64,000 nucleotides of DNA, from NCBI RefSeq assembly GCF_000350105.1, contig NZ_CAIY01000027.1:310001-374000 (forward strand), given 5' to 3'. This document shows positions 61,951 through 64,000 of the stretch, piece after piece (within the stretch, counting starts at the first letter, position 1; each line of letters begins with the position of its first letter). A program made the position numbers and the translations under genes. The notes beneath the pieces are model-generated. The model made no database searches. It was given only the letters and a program-made list of their open reading frames with translations, and was not told where the DNA came from. The DNA comes from Richelia intracellularis HH01. Its GTDB lineage: Bacteria; Cyanobacteriota; Cyanobacteriia; Cyanobacteriales; Nostocaceae.

Positions 61951-64000
61951 AAGATTTGTCCAAGCAAAATATAATCTTGACCTTGTTATAACTTTGATAA
62001 TCAAAAGCACATAATGGTGATCGCATAACATGACTTGGAAAGTCTATAATTCCAGTATGGGTTTAATGGAGAAAAGCAAACAGATGAAGGTATTATCTGA
62101 ACTAACTTACCGCTGCTGTAAAATTATATGAAGTCAATTAGTAGCAAGTTATTATAATGGGTTACATGTTAGAGTCCCAATTAGTCCATAATATTTTGCA
62201 GTATAGTTCAAAAAAGCTCTCTTTTTGTGTTATTAACAGCAAAGGAAATATTTTTATTGGGGCTCATATCTGCTTCAATTATCCTCTAACTCTACAAGTC
62301 TTTTCAAGCACTTAATTTGTATTGTAGTCAACTTGATTTTCCCGAATTACTTTTGCATCTAAGTTCAATATCTAAGATACTCAGGAGACAATTTAGTTTC
62401 ATTGGAAGCCATTACCTCATAACAGAAATAGTAAATCTTGCAATTATCACTTATATTTACAAGTAATAACATAAATCTGCGGATGTGCGGACCTATGATG
62501 ATTGTTATTCTACCAATTGTATTACCACCATAAACAGTTACTATTCCTAGACATAATTCTATTGACCTATGGCCTCACTTTTTTTTAAATAGTACTGTAA
62601 TTAGTTGCAATGAAAGAGAACAACAGAGGTTATTATTATATCAAATCAACTGGATACAATCAATACCTGTATTCGCCATAAACATAAAAGACGAATACTA
62701 GGGAATACCATTGTATAATTCTATACAATAGAATAGCTATTTGTTTGTATGGCCTTAATTTTTTCATTTTCTCTAATCTTATAACTGCTGGTATTACAAA
62801 CTCATTTTCTGCTAAATATATAACTATATGGGGATCAATCATGACTCAATGTAAAAATTAGTGATTCTATTTATTTATGGAGTACACTTTATAACTGGAT
62901 CAAATAAAATTTCAATAATTCAGCAGCAATCACTATAGATTAATCATTAAAATTCCATACCTTACTTGTCTGGCAAAAAGCTGTGTCTGCTGCAGAGTAG
63001 ATTTATAGATGATTGAATCAACTCTCGTTTAACTTATTATATTTACTCTTATGCTGTTAGCATAACTGACTACTCATTATATTTTTATGGGGAGATAATA
63101 ATATTGAAATGCTATTTTCTAACTATGATGAATATTTAATCTATTCTAATGAATATATCCTATAAAGATTACATCATAGACTTCCACTAATCTTTTCATA
63201 CTTAGAAACAAGATTCCCTCACTTTAGCCGAAAAGCAACAGTTACTTGCAGATATTTTTTTTCAAAAATTACCAAGATAGTCGGATTTTGACTATTCCCA
63301 ATATCAACAGCGTTTGATATAAACTTGAATTCTCTCAATGGGTATTTAGGATATCAAAATGCCCATCAGTTTTTATATAATTTCCAGATTATAATACAAA
63401 GTGTATTCCAAATTACTTTATGATTCATATATTATATATCCAGTAACAAGTTTTTTTTAAAGCATACATCAGGATAATATTGCTACATTTAATTCAGAGC
63501 TGAAAATCATGATGATGAATTTTAGGAATTATTTATCCTGAACTTGCAGCTTCGCTTAAAAAAACATTGGGCTGGATTATAACTTATTTATTACCTCTAT
63601 ATATAGTAAAAATATGATATTAAATAAGCAGTTAAAATCCATTATTTTTCTGAACTTATCAGGATGGCTTGTTATTTTTAATACAACCACTCTATTGTAA
63701 TCATTTATTAGTTATCTCGTTATTTTAACTTCATTATGGCCACACATCTTAGTGATTAATTATAAAAATTTGGAATTGTGATAATAAAGAAGCCAACATG
63801 CTTATACTGACAAGAATCTGCGAAAGATAAAAGCAACTATGAATGTATCCAAGTTATTCAGGCTTAGCATGAGCTTGTAAGTTTTCTATTGGCATTGAAA
63901 ATTCAGACAGACATATACGCTAATCATATTGTTTTTCTATTAAAAGTTTATAAATACTATTCTGTAATTCTTCATTGCTATTAATGATATCAGTAATTTG
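61951..64000. other. Gene-poor right end
   Basis: About 2 kb without a supported gene. A minus-strand frame at 62660-62842 is noise-like. A short reading KQDSLTLAEKQQLLADIFFQ then KLPR and a stop (about 63207-63281) looks like a gene scrap containing a T8 run. No structure stands out. Confidence 0.45.

Noticed and set aside
62660-62842. 60-codon minus-strand frame
   Set aside because: No motif, noise-like, and isolated in a decayed stretch.
1-64000. CRISPR arrays, prophage or new defence island
   Set aside because: I looked for regularly spaced direct repeats and clustered unknown genes and found none; accessory genes are isolated and the unknowns are single small ORFs.

Overview
The window is AT-rich DNA from a filamentous cyanobacterium of the Nostocales type. 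The evidence is the photosystem and cytochrome genes psbI and petM, ycf39, the phycobilisome-degradation regulator nblR, a cyanobacterial iron-uptake porin with an SLH domain, dapL, a tRNA-Leu(UAA) split by a group I intron, and several small protein families found in that group. Only about 37 kb of the 64 kb is coding by my own addition. Many gaps exceed 1 kb, and several genes are decayed or frameshifted. That combination is what one expects of a reduced, symbiont-like genome such as Richelia or the Azolla symbiont. This assignment is inference from gene content and erosion, not from a database match.

Layout. 1-10 kb: the 3' part of uvrA, a Ser/Thr kinase with FHA and SH3-like domains, long empty stretches, a small membrane protein, then petM-ycf39. 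10-17 kb: nadK, nblR, pgi, an LptD-like outer-membrane assembly protein (DUF3769) and psbI. 17-24 kb: a hexapeptide acyltransferase, an AbrB-family membrane protein, intron-bearing tRNA-Leu(UAA), phytol kinase, yidD and the porin. 25-28 kb: the phosphate two-component system sphR-sphS followed by a wrecked phoU. 28-39 kb: aroA, an SDR enzyme, an infC with no usual start codon, dapL, recJ split by a frameshift, and a RecB-like nuclease. 39-46 kb: a truncated IS5-type transposase, a GHL10-type glycoside hydrolase, and permease and ATPase genes of an amino-acid ABC transporter. 46-64 kb: a DUF192 lipoprotein, DUF2949, NDH-2, an SRPBCC protein, a DUF697 GTPase, tpiA, a frameshifted folP, a Band 7 protein, ridA, malQ and small conserved ORFs, ending in more than 4 kb of nearly gene-free DNA.

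Most genes are single housekeeping units: glycolysis and glycogen use (pgi, tpiA, malQ), NADP, folate, lysine and aromatic amino-acid synthesis, photosynthesis, outer-membrane transport and DNA repair. I found no CRISPR array, prophage, toxin-antitoxin pair or convincing new multi-gene system. The strongest signals are these. (1) recJ and folP each carry a -1 frameshift at a poly(A) tract, and one extra A would restore the family sequence exactly in both. (2) phoU has decayed next to an intact sphRS. (3) infC appears to start with ATC. (4) About ten unrelated, perfect, very long hairpins sit in the intergenic DNA.
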